64,000 bases of DNA, from assembly GCF_964340395.1 (NCBI RefSeq), contig NC_135555.1, positions 3,344,501 through 3,408,500 of the forward strand, read 5' to 3'. The stretch's first letter is position 1, and every line of letters starts with the position of its first letter. Under the pieces are notes generated by a model, which worked only from the letters and a program-made list of their open reading frames with translations, ran no database searches and had not been told where the DNA came from. The DNA is from Glandiceps talaboti (Eukaryota; Hemichordata; Enteropneusta; Spengelidae). A program made the position numbers and the translations under genes. Shown in pieces: positions 24,871 to 39,400 of the stretch.

Positions 24871-27079
24871 ATTAATCTAATTCATTTGTTTACTGTGCCT
24901 GTTTATCACAAGGTCTGCTTGTAAATGCTTTGCATGTCTGCTGTTGTATCATGACTGAGACATTGACCACAAGAGACAAACATTTGGTTACACATCTCAA
25001 CCAAAATGTTATGTCATGCTATAGGCATGGTAGAGTGTCTTTCTGTATGTTAGTTTTTCAGTGATGAAAATCTAAACGATTGCATCACCTCTATTGCTTA
25101 TTTAAAGAAATCATGAGAGTACTGTACTACATTGTGTACATGGAAAATAAAGTAGACAAAACTAGATATGTTGAAATAGAAACACTTTAATGGATAACTC
25201 ACAATGAAGATGGAAAGGCACAGAATCTTTTCAATTTAATGTAAAAATTCATTCATATTGCATATTATATTATATCCAGATGCAGTAAACAAATCCATAT
25301 ACTTGCATAGAACACTTCAGATAGTTGCAATTACAAAGACACAAATATACAGATTAATAGGCTATAGGATTAACATTAGTCTCTTGCCAAATATTTGGTT
25401 GGTCCACTTTACTGGATACCTTAAAAAACATCAATATTTGTCATTGCGATACTTCCATATTTTCCTCACTTCACTTCCACAAGGACTGCGGGTCTCGAAA
25501 AACATTGAAATATACTGTTACAATATGTAACAGAACAACGGTTTGTTAGAGATATTTGGCAAACTGGTACTGATGGAATACTGGGTAACAGATTAAAGCT
25601 AAGCTTAACCAATCTGTGGGGATGTCCACAGAGTTCTCTCATCTGCATGTGGTTGACAGTCATTCTGTTAAGTTCATCCAACAGTAATCTGGATGCCAAC
25701 GTAACGATACCATATAGGAACTAGACTAATCCAACAGCTGAAGCTACTCAGCTAGGTGAGCAATAGATATGTATAAACAATGGTCTACTTTGTTGATCTC
25801 TGTTTAGCAGACATTACTTGGAAACAAAGTTAACAGTACAGTTGATATAATACAGCTGACAGGAAAGGAATGATCTAAGTAAATGTAAGAAATCAGTCTT
25901 TTTGGGTTTAGTTGTATCAAATGGAATATTTAGGGTGTCAGTGTTTACTTTGGATTTTAGGTTGTGAACTATAGGACTACTATGTAAGAACAAAGTGTGG
26001 AAATGTATCTCAGATTAGTTCCCATCCTGGAAATTACTTTAGAATGTTCCATATTGCAGTCACTTGGAAACAGTTCACGAACTTTACAACCCTCCATAAA
26101 TCTTAATGGGGATGTTATCAACTTCAGAAATTTGAGATAATTATCTGAAGTCATGCATGTGTTGTGACTTCAAAAAAGACTGACAACTATGGTGGATAGT
26201 GAAAGTTTATGTGAATGAAGTTGAATCTATGAATTTAGACAAACAAATCTGTTTTCAAAACATCCAATTTGATACAAAATATATCTAGCTGCTATTTCAA
26301 TGGTTAATACACTGAAACATGTTTCTGAAATGTAGTTTGTTATACGAGAGCGTCATTTATAAATTAAGACGTCATCCATGGTTTCTATGTCTCTTAACTC
26401 AGTGAACATCTATCATAAACATGTACAGTATGTCAAATTACACAGAGAAAGACATGCAATAACGCCAAACATGATAAAACTGTCAATTATTGAAATATGA
26501 TAAATAAGAATCATTTGGACGGTATATTAAGGAAGGAATAGAAAACTTGTGAATTGTACAATATGTAATTATTGTGTAGCTAATATGTCGGAATATCGGT
26601 AACAAATAACTTTGATCAAATACATATTTTTTATGCACTGTCTATGATTTTACCTACAAGTTTGAAAGGTAAGTGGCATAAAGCTCGGGAACTTATCTAC
26701 AGTTTATCAACTTTGATACTCATCAGGCTGCTTTCAACAAAACACTGATATAGCTATTTAAAAATTCTGAAACTGTAGACAGGAAAATGATACAATTTCT
26801 TATAAATAATTTCCAAAAATGGAAATAACTACATTTACAAATGTATACAATATGAATGGTTTTATGAGAAATTACATAAATAAGTTTATGAAATTATAGT
26901 ATGGTCCCCTTCCACAAAAATCAAGCTAAAATATACACATTTACAGTTTTGTCCATGAGGAAATGAAACACAAACACACACATGTAGTCTAGTATATTTC
27001 ATAAAAAGAGCAACCTTGGCAATACATACTCCATTATTTCAATACTTTTACATTGTTTACAAGTGTTTGTTACAACTCA

Positions 27080-27085
27080 TTTATT
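27080..27085 (-). terminator. Candidate polyadenylation signal of the phosphoesterase-ankyrin gene
   Basis: AATAAA on the minus strand, about 410 bp past the stop codon at 27493. Assignment is by position. Confidence 0.3.
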
Positions 27086-27492
27086 CACACATTTGAAATT
27101 TTAATTCAAGATATTTTTTGGACGTAATGCAATTTGTAAATGACATTATACAAAAGTCTTGATAATAGCATAACACCAAGTCTTTCAGATTTAAGTTGTA
27201 TTTGCATACAAATATTATTTTTCAAACAAAGATAAAACTTCTCCATTATGTTTGTACATTGTACATCGAATAACTTCTCTAATATTTGTATTTGTATACA
27301 CATTGTATTTTTCAGACAGATTAAACCTTTCCACAATATTTGTACATTGTACATTATGCAAATTTCCCAATTATTAACACCCCTTCTACAAAAAAATGTC
27401 AAATTTTTCATTGCCTCAGAATAATGCTACTTTAGAAATCAGGGTGATGAGTTTGTGATTGTTTCTTGATATTGCTTCAAGTTTGTCATGTT

Positions 27493-30400
27493 TCAGTTCC
27501 CTGTGCCATTACATTTACTGGTAGTATATCCATCTGACATGTAGTGAAGGAGAAGTGTTTTAACACCGTCTTGTTTGTGAAGACAGGCTTGCTTTAAAGC
27601 TGTGTTTCCTGCAGAGTCTTTTAGTTCAACACTAGCACCATGTTGTAATAGAAGTTGAACTGTAGAAAGACTACCATGCTGAGATGCTGTCATCAATGGT
27701 GTCGCCTGTCACAAAAAAACAAAGTAGGTACCAATAAACTTTTATGACACAGAGGGCGCTGTTGAGTGAAAATTACCTTGCCCCCTTCTTGTGCACCAGC
27801 CTTGTTTTCATGCTTCAGCTTGTTGATTTTACAACAGGTCCCTTTCATTGCCTATCATTCATTCACATTCTATATTAGAATGTGAATGAATAAATAATTA
27901 TAAACAAATCGTCTCTCTTTATTATTCATATACATGGCAACATAGCAACCACACCAATAACTACATTTATGATGTATATACCGTAAGCTTAGGATTCTAC
28001 AAACATCATGAGCAAAAATTTTCATTTTTTCGGCTGAAAGTTTACACTAAACATACTGACATTTTTTCCAGATACATATAGAATCATCAACGCATTTTAT
28101 ATATTCTACATAACACAATTACGACTAGATATTGGGAGGATGCAGAACACCTATAGTTGTCATCAGAATTTAGCCATACCTCAGTGAATTTTTGTGTGAT
28201 GTTTGGGTCCATCTTGCAGTCAGTGAGAAGGTATCTCGTAACTCTTGTTGCATCACTCTCAACAGCTACATGTAATACTGTTTTGTTGTCATGGTAACTA
28301 TGAAGATCAAACTGATTCTCGTCATGCAACCTCTGAACCTAGTACATGTATAGATAAAAAAAATGTCAAATCAACACAAAAAATATCTAGAGATTATATG
28401 TACGACCTGCTATAAATTACTTCCAACTTTTAGTACTCAGAAGTATTTGAAACCAATATGATACATGTAGTATTTTAAGATGTATACATCCATGCTTATC
28501 CAGTCCATTTCAAACAATTCGATTTTGCTTGTAGTTGTACTATTTTAAGTTACATTTCTTTAAGTTTAACCATAGACACTACATGAAAGGGATTTAATAT
28601 AAGGTCTATGGTTTAAAACCATGCCACACACTTGGTTGTGAAATATAACTATTTTTCTCAAGATATTGTCCAACCTGATGAAACTATTCACGGATGTAGT
28701 ATTTTAGTTATAAATAGGTCTAAAAGACTAAAAGATAGGACCTTATAGAAAAGATCAGCAAGCCAATGTGTCTATTGGAAGTCTGAAATCTTTTCATCTT
28801 TCTAGCAATTATAGATATATTATTTAGTACATGTGACAATTATGGATTGGTCATGACTTGGTTATATTTCATGAAACTGAAACTCTCTTGTATATTATGA
28901 CATTAAAAGTGTCATGTGATAGATGTCACTTTATTTTATACACCGTTTTAAGTTTGAATTGGTTTGAATAGAGTACATGATGAAGGGCTAACAAAGCGTA
29001 CATGTAGCCACATGACATGGACATAATCTCTTTAGGGTGTATAGCCACATGGACATGTTTAAGTAACCATAGTGATATCTCTCTAGAGTAGGTTATACCA
29101 CATGGATATCTCTCTAAAGTAACTAGTCACAAGGACATCTCTCTAAAGTAGGTAATCACACGGACGTCTCTCTTTTACTCTTTTCACTTGAAGCATGTTG
29201 ATAATACCTACCTCCTGGATGTTATCTGTTTTCACAGCTTCAAAAAACTCTGAAATATCAGTGTCTCTAACTGTGGATAACTTGAACACTTCTTCAGAAA
29301 GTTCACTGTGTACTTTGCTTTCATCACTGTCCGCATTATTCTGTACAATCCTTTCAGGTATAGAACTGTCTCTGGTGGATAAACTGCTGACTTCACTGTC
29401 GGAATCAACTGATGAATCAGTTTGTGTTTCATAGTCATGAATGAACACACTGTCATCCTCACAGTCAACTGAGAATGTGTTGTCATCAATACTGTAAATT
29501 TCCATATCATCATCATCTCTCCTCATGACAGAATCCACTTTCTCTAATACGCCATCATCTCCCCTCATGTGAGAATTCACTTTCTCGGCAAAGTTTTCCT
29601 CTCTGTGCATCTGAGAATTTACTTTCTCTGCTATGCTATCATCTCTCCTCATGTGATAATTCACTTTCTCCATCATTTCATCATCACTACTCATGTGACA
29701 GTTCATTTGCAGTGTCCTATCACCATCTCTACCCAGGAAAGAATTCCCTTTTTCCATGTCTTTTAAGTTTTCATTATTGTTTATAAAGGCAGTGCTGGTA
29801 CTTTCACGACATGATGACATGTCAGTCACTGATGATTGCTCCACTGTATCAAGCAGAGTAGTTTCACCCTTCTTGACCCCATTCACCTTAAGGTCTTCAA
29901 AACTGTCATGTGTATCATTATTTTGATTTTCATTTCTGTATAATCCCCTCTCAATACTATTGTCTGACTTACACTCAACGTACTCATATTCCTTTACATG
30001 TGCATTTTCATCTATGGACTGTTCTGAGTATCCGTTGACAGCTGGTAACCCTAGCAACAGTCCATCTTCTGTATCACTGTTTTCTCCCTCATCACTGGAC
30101 ATGGAAGCTTCTGTTACAGAAACAGTTGGAACTAGATCACAAAGCAGAAAGGGGAGTTTAACAATTCGTTTTCTAATTTAACAACAAAGCCAAATAAGAA
30201 CATCAAATACATTCAATGAGATACATAAAGCGGTGACACATTGATACATAGCTTATTTGACCAAAATTGCACTTTTTGTTACTAATTACACATTAAACAG
30301 GTTTTGTATTAAAATTTTAGACATAGTAAAATAACTTGCTTTTTGTGAACAGCTTACATGCAGACTAAAATATTGGTCAATTTTCTTATATTGATGAAAA

Positions 30401-33400
30401 CTTTAATTTACTTTAGTATAATAGTAATGCAACCTCATACCCTAAGTAACTCTATTCCTATAACTTTTGTTCATATTTGTTTTCTCTGTGAAGATTCAAT
30501 GCCTGTCCAAAGATTTCAGAGATAAAGGGTCCTAGAGAAATTTTACCAAGGTTTATGGTTTGTTAATTATGGGAATCGGCTTCTAAGGACTTGATATCTA
30601 GTAAATCTGTGTAATTTACAGCTTAAAAATAGCATGTCAGCCTTTGAAGGGGTAAGTGATTACTATCAGTATTAAGTCAAAGTAAATACTCTTAATATTT
30701 TTCATCCAATTTAATACAGTTGTCATTTTTCCCATGATTGAAAATGAAATGACATAATTTTCCTTGAAATAAGGAAAAGTTTATGTCAAAGTTCAATTTA
30801 TATAATTATACTTCTGTGATATGATACCATAAGGAAAAGTTGATGTCAAAGTTCAATTTATACTTCTACGATATGATACCATCCACATACCCAATCAGTC
30901 TTGCATCTCTCACAGTCTGACTGACTGCTACTCACCTAATAAATGAGCAGCTAATATTTCTTTGCCATGCTCCTTCTGAAGTACTACATTTCCATTTTCC
31001 ACTGCTTCATAAAATACCTTTTTACGTTCTGCTAAGTGTACCCTCTGGTCTTCATTAAGCTGGTAAATTCTATTTTCAAGTTTTGGTGCAACTGTACTCA
31101 TTTCATCTTCAAGACACCTAACATCATCAAACTTTGACAAACTCATCCTTCTGGAAATAATAATGAATTTATGAAATCAATCGATTACTTGTCATACTGC
31201 ATCTAATATCAACCATTGTGAACATATTTACTTTGGCATATTAAAAATTAAGTAGAATGACATTTTAGAATGTGCAAGGTGCACTTTATTTTGGTGGGCA
31301 GTGCAAAGCGATGTTGCTTGAGCACTCTGAGAATTTTTCTGAGTCAAACTTCATGAACTAAAAATTCACATTTATTCCCTTTGTTTGACAGGTCTCTGAA
31401 TTTCAAACTGTTTGCAATCAAAACATAGTACACACATATCTCTCATTCTTGGTTCTATTTTAGATAAGGCAGGGCTCGAAATTAACAGTAGTCTCATGTC
31501 CACAGACTATCATCATGCGGCTACCATAACTTGCAACTGGTAGCTAGCCCACTCAAGCTACCATTGATTATGCAAATAGAAGATTTACAGACATGAAAGT
31601 ATTTTAATATCACACATGTTTCCAATAGAGGAACTCTGTTTTCAATTCAGCAATATAGGACTACTGGTCACCATTCTTGTACCAATAATAAAAATAAATA
31701 ATTAAATAATAGTATATAATAATGATAAAAATAATAATAATCTTTATTTATACTGGATAGTTCTTTAAGTATATAAACACTTGTCTCCCAAGAAGTCCAG
31801 TGAGGGCCATCCCTCATGAGTTCAGTGTTAATGCAGGAGGAAGCCGGAGTACCCGGGGAAAACCTGCATTGTTCTCAAACTGAACGACACTCTTCTTACT
31901 TACAGTGAGGTAAATTTAATCGAAACCTGAATGGGGTTTGAACCCCGACCGCAGTGGTAAGAGGCAAGTGGTTTAACCACTCGGCCACCGACAACCCACT
32001 GAAATTTCTGAAATTGGTAGCCCACTAGGACTACCAAAGAAAAAAGTAAATTTTGAGCTCTGTAAGTTGCTCTAATACTTACTTCTGAAGACTGACAATA
32101 CTTTGTCGGTGTCCCGATCTACATGGTTTGAGTCCTCTTACCATCTGGATGGAATTGAAATGATTCTGCACTATAGTACTAAGAATAGGACCTTCTTCTT
32201 CAGTCACCACACGTTTACATGTCTTAAACATCTCATAGCCATCCTTTCCCTGAGCTATGTATGATTTAGTACACAATCTGTAAATCTAGGTATGGGAATA
32301 CATCAATCAAGTCTTAATGGAATGATAACATGTAACTTTTCACTTAGTGTTTACATGCTGTAGGTCAGTAAACTTTCCTTATGAACAAAGTCTTTGAAAA
32401 AGCTAATTCAAATATGTGGTCTATATACAGACATAATACTATAATTAATTTGACACTAATATTTACAGCATGGATATTGGTTTTGCAGGCTGGGGTTGTA
32501 CAGATGAAGGACTTGTCTTTTGGAGTAAGTAAGCTGCAATCAAGGTCCAAACCCATATCCAGGCCATATCCCATGTAGTGGTATGAAAAAATCATTTAAA
32601 ATCACACAACCACATACAATTGATGGTGAAACATTATTTTATGCTTCTAAACATACAGATGTTGAGAATTAATAAAAAGTCAATCACTCATATCAACTAG
32701 AGCACCACTTTTACCATACTTGAGCAAAGTGTGCTAGGGCTTGATACGGAAAATTATTGCATGGGTTCAATGCGTGTGCCCTCTATTGAATTATAAAGAA
32801 AGAGATAGTTGGTATATGATAAATAAATATACGAACACTAACCTGTTTTGGAAGTAAATGTTCTCCTTCCACAATTACTGAATATGGATCAACCCGGTGT
32901 CCAGGTTCAGCACTCGGATCAAATCCAAATCTCATGGAAGATATCTGTGGGAATCTACCATCATACTTTGGATACTGACTCACTCCATTTTCCAGTGCTT
33001 CAAGTAACTGTTCACCTACAAATGATAATAGTTGTTGTTGATTTCACATTTTAAAGACTAAAGCCTGTATTTATTAGGCCTAATAAAAAAACTGTGTGGT
33101 TCTGATTACACTCAATTTTAGAATAGGTGGGGTAGCTATGATTTGTTTCTTGATTTTTAAAATATATTTTTCATATGTGAGTGTCTAGTTCAAGGTATGC
33201 TTTATGTTGTTTCCCATATGGTCTCTGTGTTGTTTATTTCTTCCTATCAGATGTACAGCCATTACAAATTGGAAGAATAGTTTTATATGGTCTTTTTAAG
33301 TTAATGTCAGTTTCGGCATTAACTAGTTCTTGCGAGACTTCACAATTTTCGTGATTTTATTTATTTTTTCTTGAATACGTCAAAAAAAAAAAGGTTTAGG

Positions 33401-36400
33401 ATTGGCTTGAAAAATAGGTTGGGTCGGGTAACTGGAACCAACAATATTTTTTAAGCCTTATCAACTCCAAAACACCAGAGTTATAGTATCAGTTTTATGC
33501 ATAAAAGACCTGACTTCATACATACGTACGTACAGTGGACTAGTCTATGTTACAGACAGTTGTAATATATAGAGTATTTATCATTCATACCTGTGACTTC
33601 CAGTACAACCAGGGAATCAACCAATGGAAGCATGTTCATCAAATCTCTCTTACAAATCTCTCCCTTAGGATGGATTCTATCAGACCTGAATGTACCAGAG
33701 TTGAGTAATGCTGCATCTGCTGCTGTCGCTGCTAACATTATGTCAGTTACAAAGTTACCTGATGGAAAATTAATTTGTCATTTCAATATAGAAAACTTCA
33801 AATATAGTACAGAAAAAATCTGATACAAAAAAATAAATCTATGGTCATTACAATATGGAAATGTGATATTACAGGAAAAATAGAGCAATAGACCTCACAT
33901 ACTGGTACAATCATTTTAAATATTATTTCAACTTGTGAAAAATACTCAATGTGAGTGAAAAATAATTTGCTCTGTAGTGATAATACACAAGGAACACAAA
34001 CTAAATTTTCTAAGTTGTAACTATCTATATCATTAGAAAAAATGTCACAAGAGGGCGCTGTGTTCTAGAAAGGTATACAATTTGGGCATCAGTTTTTATG
34101 AAATCACTGATCTTTTAACAGCACTGATTTTATACTGGAATATTATAAAAATACTTCTTAACTTACCTAAGTTTGTTTCTCCTGTTCTAATACTGCTAAA
34201 TCTTCCATCAAGTTCTTCTTCAATATAGCCTAGTTCTCCTTCTATCTCCCTTGCAACGATTTCTAACAAAGAACATAAATGTTTTTTATCAACCAGTGTT
34301 AAATCCACAGCCATGTCTAGAAATAGTAACTAAGCTGATTCAATATTGATTAATCCCAGCTGACCTGTTATCCATCATTCACACGCTGCATGTCAACTCT
34401 AGCTTTCTACCTGTCTTTCTAAAAAATTTCATCAGAATACTAATTATTAGATGTAGTAATTTTCATATCAATATTTCATGATTTCCATTTTCTAAGTTTA
34501 CTACTTTGTCAAATAAATAGCTTACCATGTCATACTACTTCTCAGTTCAACAATACTTTCTTTCTACTTATAATTTGTATACTTAAGTTATTCCACTGTA
34601 AATCATGTTAATATTCATTCTACTGTTCACATTTCCCTTTCAGGGTGCTATTTTCTACAACATGCAAAAATCGGACATGTGGCAAATACTAAATATTACT
34701 GTACAACTAGCAACTATTTTGAAGTAACACATAATATAAGTAAATATATATCTTCATGCTCCAATGCCACCCCAACTCCTGTAAGTGTACACTTTTTATG
34801 CATACTTAGCAGCCCCCCCCCCCCCCCCAACCTCCTGGAAGAGTTGTACTTGCATTTAGGCCCCCCCCCCCCCCACACACACACAAACAAATGCATGCAT
34901 ACATATACACACGCACACACACATACATACATACACACATATACATACATATATACATACATACATACATACACACACAAACACACACACACACACACAC
35001 AAACAAACAAACACCTCCTGCAGAGTCATATTATAAGCGTTAACATTTCTGATCATGCAATCTCTACTACTCATAAAATAAACATGACAGTAGATATTCT
35101 TTTTAAATGTTGGCTAAATTTACAACTGTAAGAGCTGATAGGTGACAAGGGAGCATATGTCAGACTAATGATAGATATGCAGAGAGAGTTTTTTAGTCTT
35201 AACAGCATTTCAACTTCATTGCAGCTATGCATACTAAAATATTTGTGATTGAATGAGTAAAATAACACATTACATGAAAAATACTTACTAAGTAAAAAAA
35301 TTTCAAACTTACAATCACCAAATGATAACCTAATGTTTGATTTTTTGCAAGACAAAAAGTCTGTTTATTTTTAGTTATTTTATCTCCATGTTATTTTTGT
35401 ACATTGATGTATTTCCTTAATTGTGGCTGCAAGAAGAATTCTTTTACATGCTTTCAGACAATGCACACATGATTTAGTAGATAATTTGTTTAACTCTAAA
35501 ACATGTCACTGAATATATCTGTACACACACATGCATACATACATACGTATGTACGTACGTACGTACGTACGTACATACATACATACATACATACGTATGT
35601 ACGTACGTACGTACATACATACATACATACATAAACATGTACATATGTATGTATGTATGCACGCACGCATGCACACACATACACACATATCTTTGAAAGC
35701 ACTGAGGTGAGGGTTTTGCACTGAATGGATGGGACATTAATTATTTCTAAAAAAGAAATGTAATATTAAACTTTTAAAGGAAGTATTTAACAAAAAGTAT
35801 TTAGATTAAATCCTTTAAAACATTGTGAACAAGGTTCAATCATTAAATAAACAACTAAAAAACCAGCCAATTTCAAAAAAGGGATCTACTGGAAAATTGT
35901 AGGTTATATGGTTGACATTTATCAACACATGTATATATACAGAGATGTGATGACAATTTTTAATTTCACTGAATATGGTTAGTTTGCTGTGTATGGCAGG
36001 TATATGCAGAGATGTGATGAAAATTTTTAATTTCACTGAATATGGTTATTTTGCTGTGTATGACAGGTGTGAATATAACAATGTGGATTCAGTTTAAGCC
36101 TTTATAAACTTTGAAATGTCTTTAGTTTGAAAAAAAAATTCTGAGTACCGTACATATGTATGATTTGATATTTCAACTGTGTATCTAGTCTTAAATATCA
36201 CAGATAGAAAAGAATGCTATGCTTCTTTTTATCACACTTACTGTCACCTAGTAACTTAGCTATTATGTTTATATAGATGAAAACTAGACGTGCCAAAAAA
36301 TTCAACTCTGAAGATGTCCAAACATAATTCTGACTACATTTCAGCCTGTTAACAGAGCAGGTCAGTATTTGTGTTAGTGTATTTATCATGTCTGTATATT

Positions 36401-39400
36401 TCAAGTACATCAAAAGTAGAAAGCATGCAGAGAGCATGACATGTGATTTCTACTTCTACCCTGCATCCACTATAAAGTCTTCTGAAAATTTACAGTATAA
36501 CCAAAGTAGCCTAATGTCTTGTTTTATTCATGTTTACCAACCTTGGAATGTGTCTACAATTTCTTTAATCTCAGCATCTTCTGTAATATCAGACGTCACA
36601 TTGATTTTCTCTGTGCAAACTGAGATTTCATTCAAAGCAAACTCAATGGTCACCCGTGTTAAAGTTCGAAAGTCGCTGCCACTCTTCACAATCGGTTTGC
36701 CATTTACCTAATATGGCATGCAATATATGGAGAAAGAGAAAATTATGTGTGCATATCTCATTCTGGGCTGCAAATAAAATCCCTTGGAGGTAATATACAC
36801 TAAACATACACTCAATCCAATGAACTTCCATGTCACATTTCAAGTGATACAAAGCATGTAGTGTGGGTGATGCTCAGCTGCTCACCTGTCATTCAATGTG
36901 ATCAATCGTTTTAATGATCCTTTTTTCTTGGTTACAACAAAAAATGTTTAAACAACTGATATTAAGCATGATTTGGATTCAAACCATGTCAAACATAGCT
37001 ACAGATAATGTCAATAATCTGTATCCTGCAATCTATTCAGTATTTCTGTTTCTCTTTATATCACTACTGTTCACAAACAAACACCATTTGCTTTAAGTTA
37101 GACTAACAATTCTAGTAATTCCCTAGACAAATCTAAATAATTCCTTTTAAAAAAAAGTTCCATTACTTGACAATGAAATGAAAGAGTAGAATATTTGTTA
37201 AAGGACCTACTCTTTTAACTTGGTAATCATGGTCATGGCCACCCAGTATCAGATCAATTTCATCAACATTTTCAGCTAGTCTGATGTCATTCGGCCATCT
37301 CATATGTGTCAGTGCTATCACATAGTCAGCACCCTGTATATCAAGTAAAACAACAATTAAGACGCATGAAATTACAACAAATTTAATTTCTAATTTCTAG
37401 CAGATGTGCAGTTACTGTGTTAAACTTTATGATGTTTTAACTCTGACAAAATTAGTTAAATAATTTAAGCATTTGGGGGGAGGGGGAGGGGGAGGGGAGC
37501 AGCACTGGAGGGTACTAATGGAGTTAGACACTTGGTGTATTCAGAAATCTTTCGTATGTTTTGGTATCATCAGATATACTGCATTTACCTAATATTAAAT
37601 TGATAACAATATAAACAGATGATTATGGATCAAGTTATGCAAACATACCAAGTAATAATTAAGACAGAGATGTTTGTTCTCTCTCCCTTAGACTGTAAGA
37701 TACGTCTGATATATTTTACAAGTTGATCATTTTTGGAAATGTGATTTTTCATCACCCTTTTCTGTGTAACCATCCTTGCATAAATGTGGTAGAGGGAGAG
37801 ATAGTCTGTAAGATGCAGACATTCGTGCCAAGAGATAGTCTGTAAGATACAGACATTCCTGCTATGCTATCAGCCAGCACTCTGTTGTTCAGCCCTATCA
37901 GGCTTCTATAACCAGTGATGAAAAATCATATTTCCAAATATGATCAGCTTGTAAAATATATCAGTGACTATGACAACATATTATTGTTAACAGGTACTGC
38001 TTCTCTCAAAATCAACAACCTGCCACTGATATTTAACATATCATCAAAAATCTATGAAATATAATCAATGTAGACTGACTATGACATTTAAACCACGAGT
38101 TTAATTAAACCTTACAAAATTGCACATTTCTGTGGTGTTAGGCACGAAGTGCTGGTACAAATAAAAACCAGAAAGTTATTGGGTATTACAAGTTTTTATT
38201 CCCAGTATGGAGAGTACAATTAAGTCTTCGTCAAACACATCCCCCCCCCCCCCGAACATTTCAACTGACTAAATCATTATCTGAATTTTATAACTACTAT
38301 GACAACTATTCAGTCAAACTATCGTGCAATGCAGTTCACGAATAAATTGACATACTGTGGTAGCCTGTTAAACCAATGGAAAATTGTAGCTTAAAAAGTT
38401 CACTATCATAAATTTGACTATGCCCAAAAATTAAATTCAAACCCTATTGTAGAAGGAACAATGGTTGCTCCCTCCTATTAACATTGAATTTAGCACATGT
38501 ATGTCAGATGTTTAGATACTTTTTTTTGAAATTTTTTGTTTTGTTTTTATTGTGATTTTAAGTCATTGTACATCTAAGAAAAGATAAAGTTCCTAGTACT
38601 AAAACATTTTCAGACTTACCAACTGCTTCAGTTCTTTTGCAAGTCTACGACCATGTGTCACAAAGTCTAAATAGGTTAAATCAGATTTGTCAATGGTTGC
38701 CAAGGTAACCAACCATTCCTCTTCCACCAAACCAATGATGCCAAACTAACAGGGGGAAAAATATCATATTTTGATCATAAAATAACCCAAATATCTCAGA
38801 TAAGTAAATATCTTTGTAGCAATAACCCAAAGATCTTAGATAAATAACCCAAATATCTTTGATAAGTACCACAAATATCTTTGACAAAGATTCCATATAT
38901 CTTGATAAATAACCAAAATATCTTGACAAATAACCAAAATATCTTGACAAATAACCCAAATATCTTGATAAATAACCAAAATATCTTGACAAATGACCCA
39001 AATATCTTGACAAATAACCAAAATATCTTTACAAATAACTAAAATATCTTTGACAAATAACCCAAATATCTTGATAAATGACACAAATATCTTAACAAAT
39101 AACCCAAATATCTTGATAAATAACCCTTTCAGGCTTTCAACCGCATGAAATAGTTGCTACATATACAGCCCTCAGTCTTGGTAATAGGTGTCTACTTTAG
39201 TGCCCTCATAGCTAACCAGGCAATAAGTGTATTATTATTCACCTATCTTAGCAAGCAAAGGTAATGCAACAAAAAGAAAACATTAGATTGTTTAAACATT
39301 ATAGTATATGTTTTTCAGATACACAAAACTGGGGTGATATAGAGACATGATGTAGAGTCTCAGAGTACACACTGACTAAATTATCTGGATTCCCACAGTA

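Larger units (their letters stand above)
21000..27400. other. Gene-poor interval between SYS1 and the phosphoesterase gene
   Basis: AT-rich sequence with no ORF showing domain or splice support. The left part is probably SYS1 3'UTR and the right end 3'UTR of the minus-strand phosphoesterase gene. It contains the 22.17-kb palindrome and the 24.71-kb inverted-repeat element. Confidence 0.5.

Noticed and set aside
29195-29516. ORFs of 79 and 94 codons over the linker exon
   Set aside because: They are alternative frames of the linker exon, which is fixed by splice phases.
31934-31987. tRNA gene
   Set aside because: A and B boxes are present but the arms do not pair and SINE body and tail follow, so it is a SINE head.
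34679-35131. 150-codon ORF with HTHTYIHTYT
   Set aside because: It is mostly translated microsatellite.
36388-36711. 107-codon plus-strand ORF
   Set aside because: It is antisense to the phosphoesterase exon 36542-36707.
38690-39084. 107- and 82-codon ORFs with LSRYFGY or QDIWVIC repeats
   Set aside because: They are produced by the 21-bp minisatellite and run across a true splice acceptor in the wrong frame.
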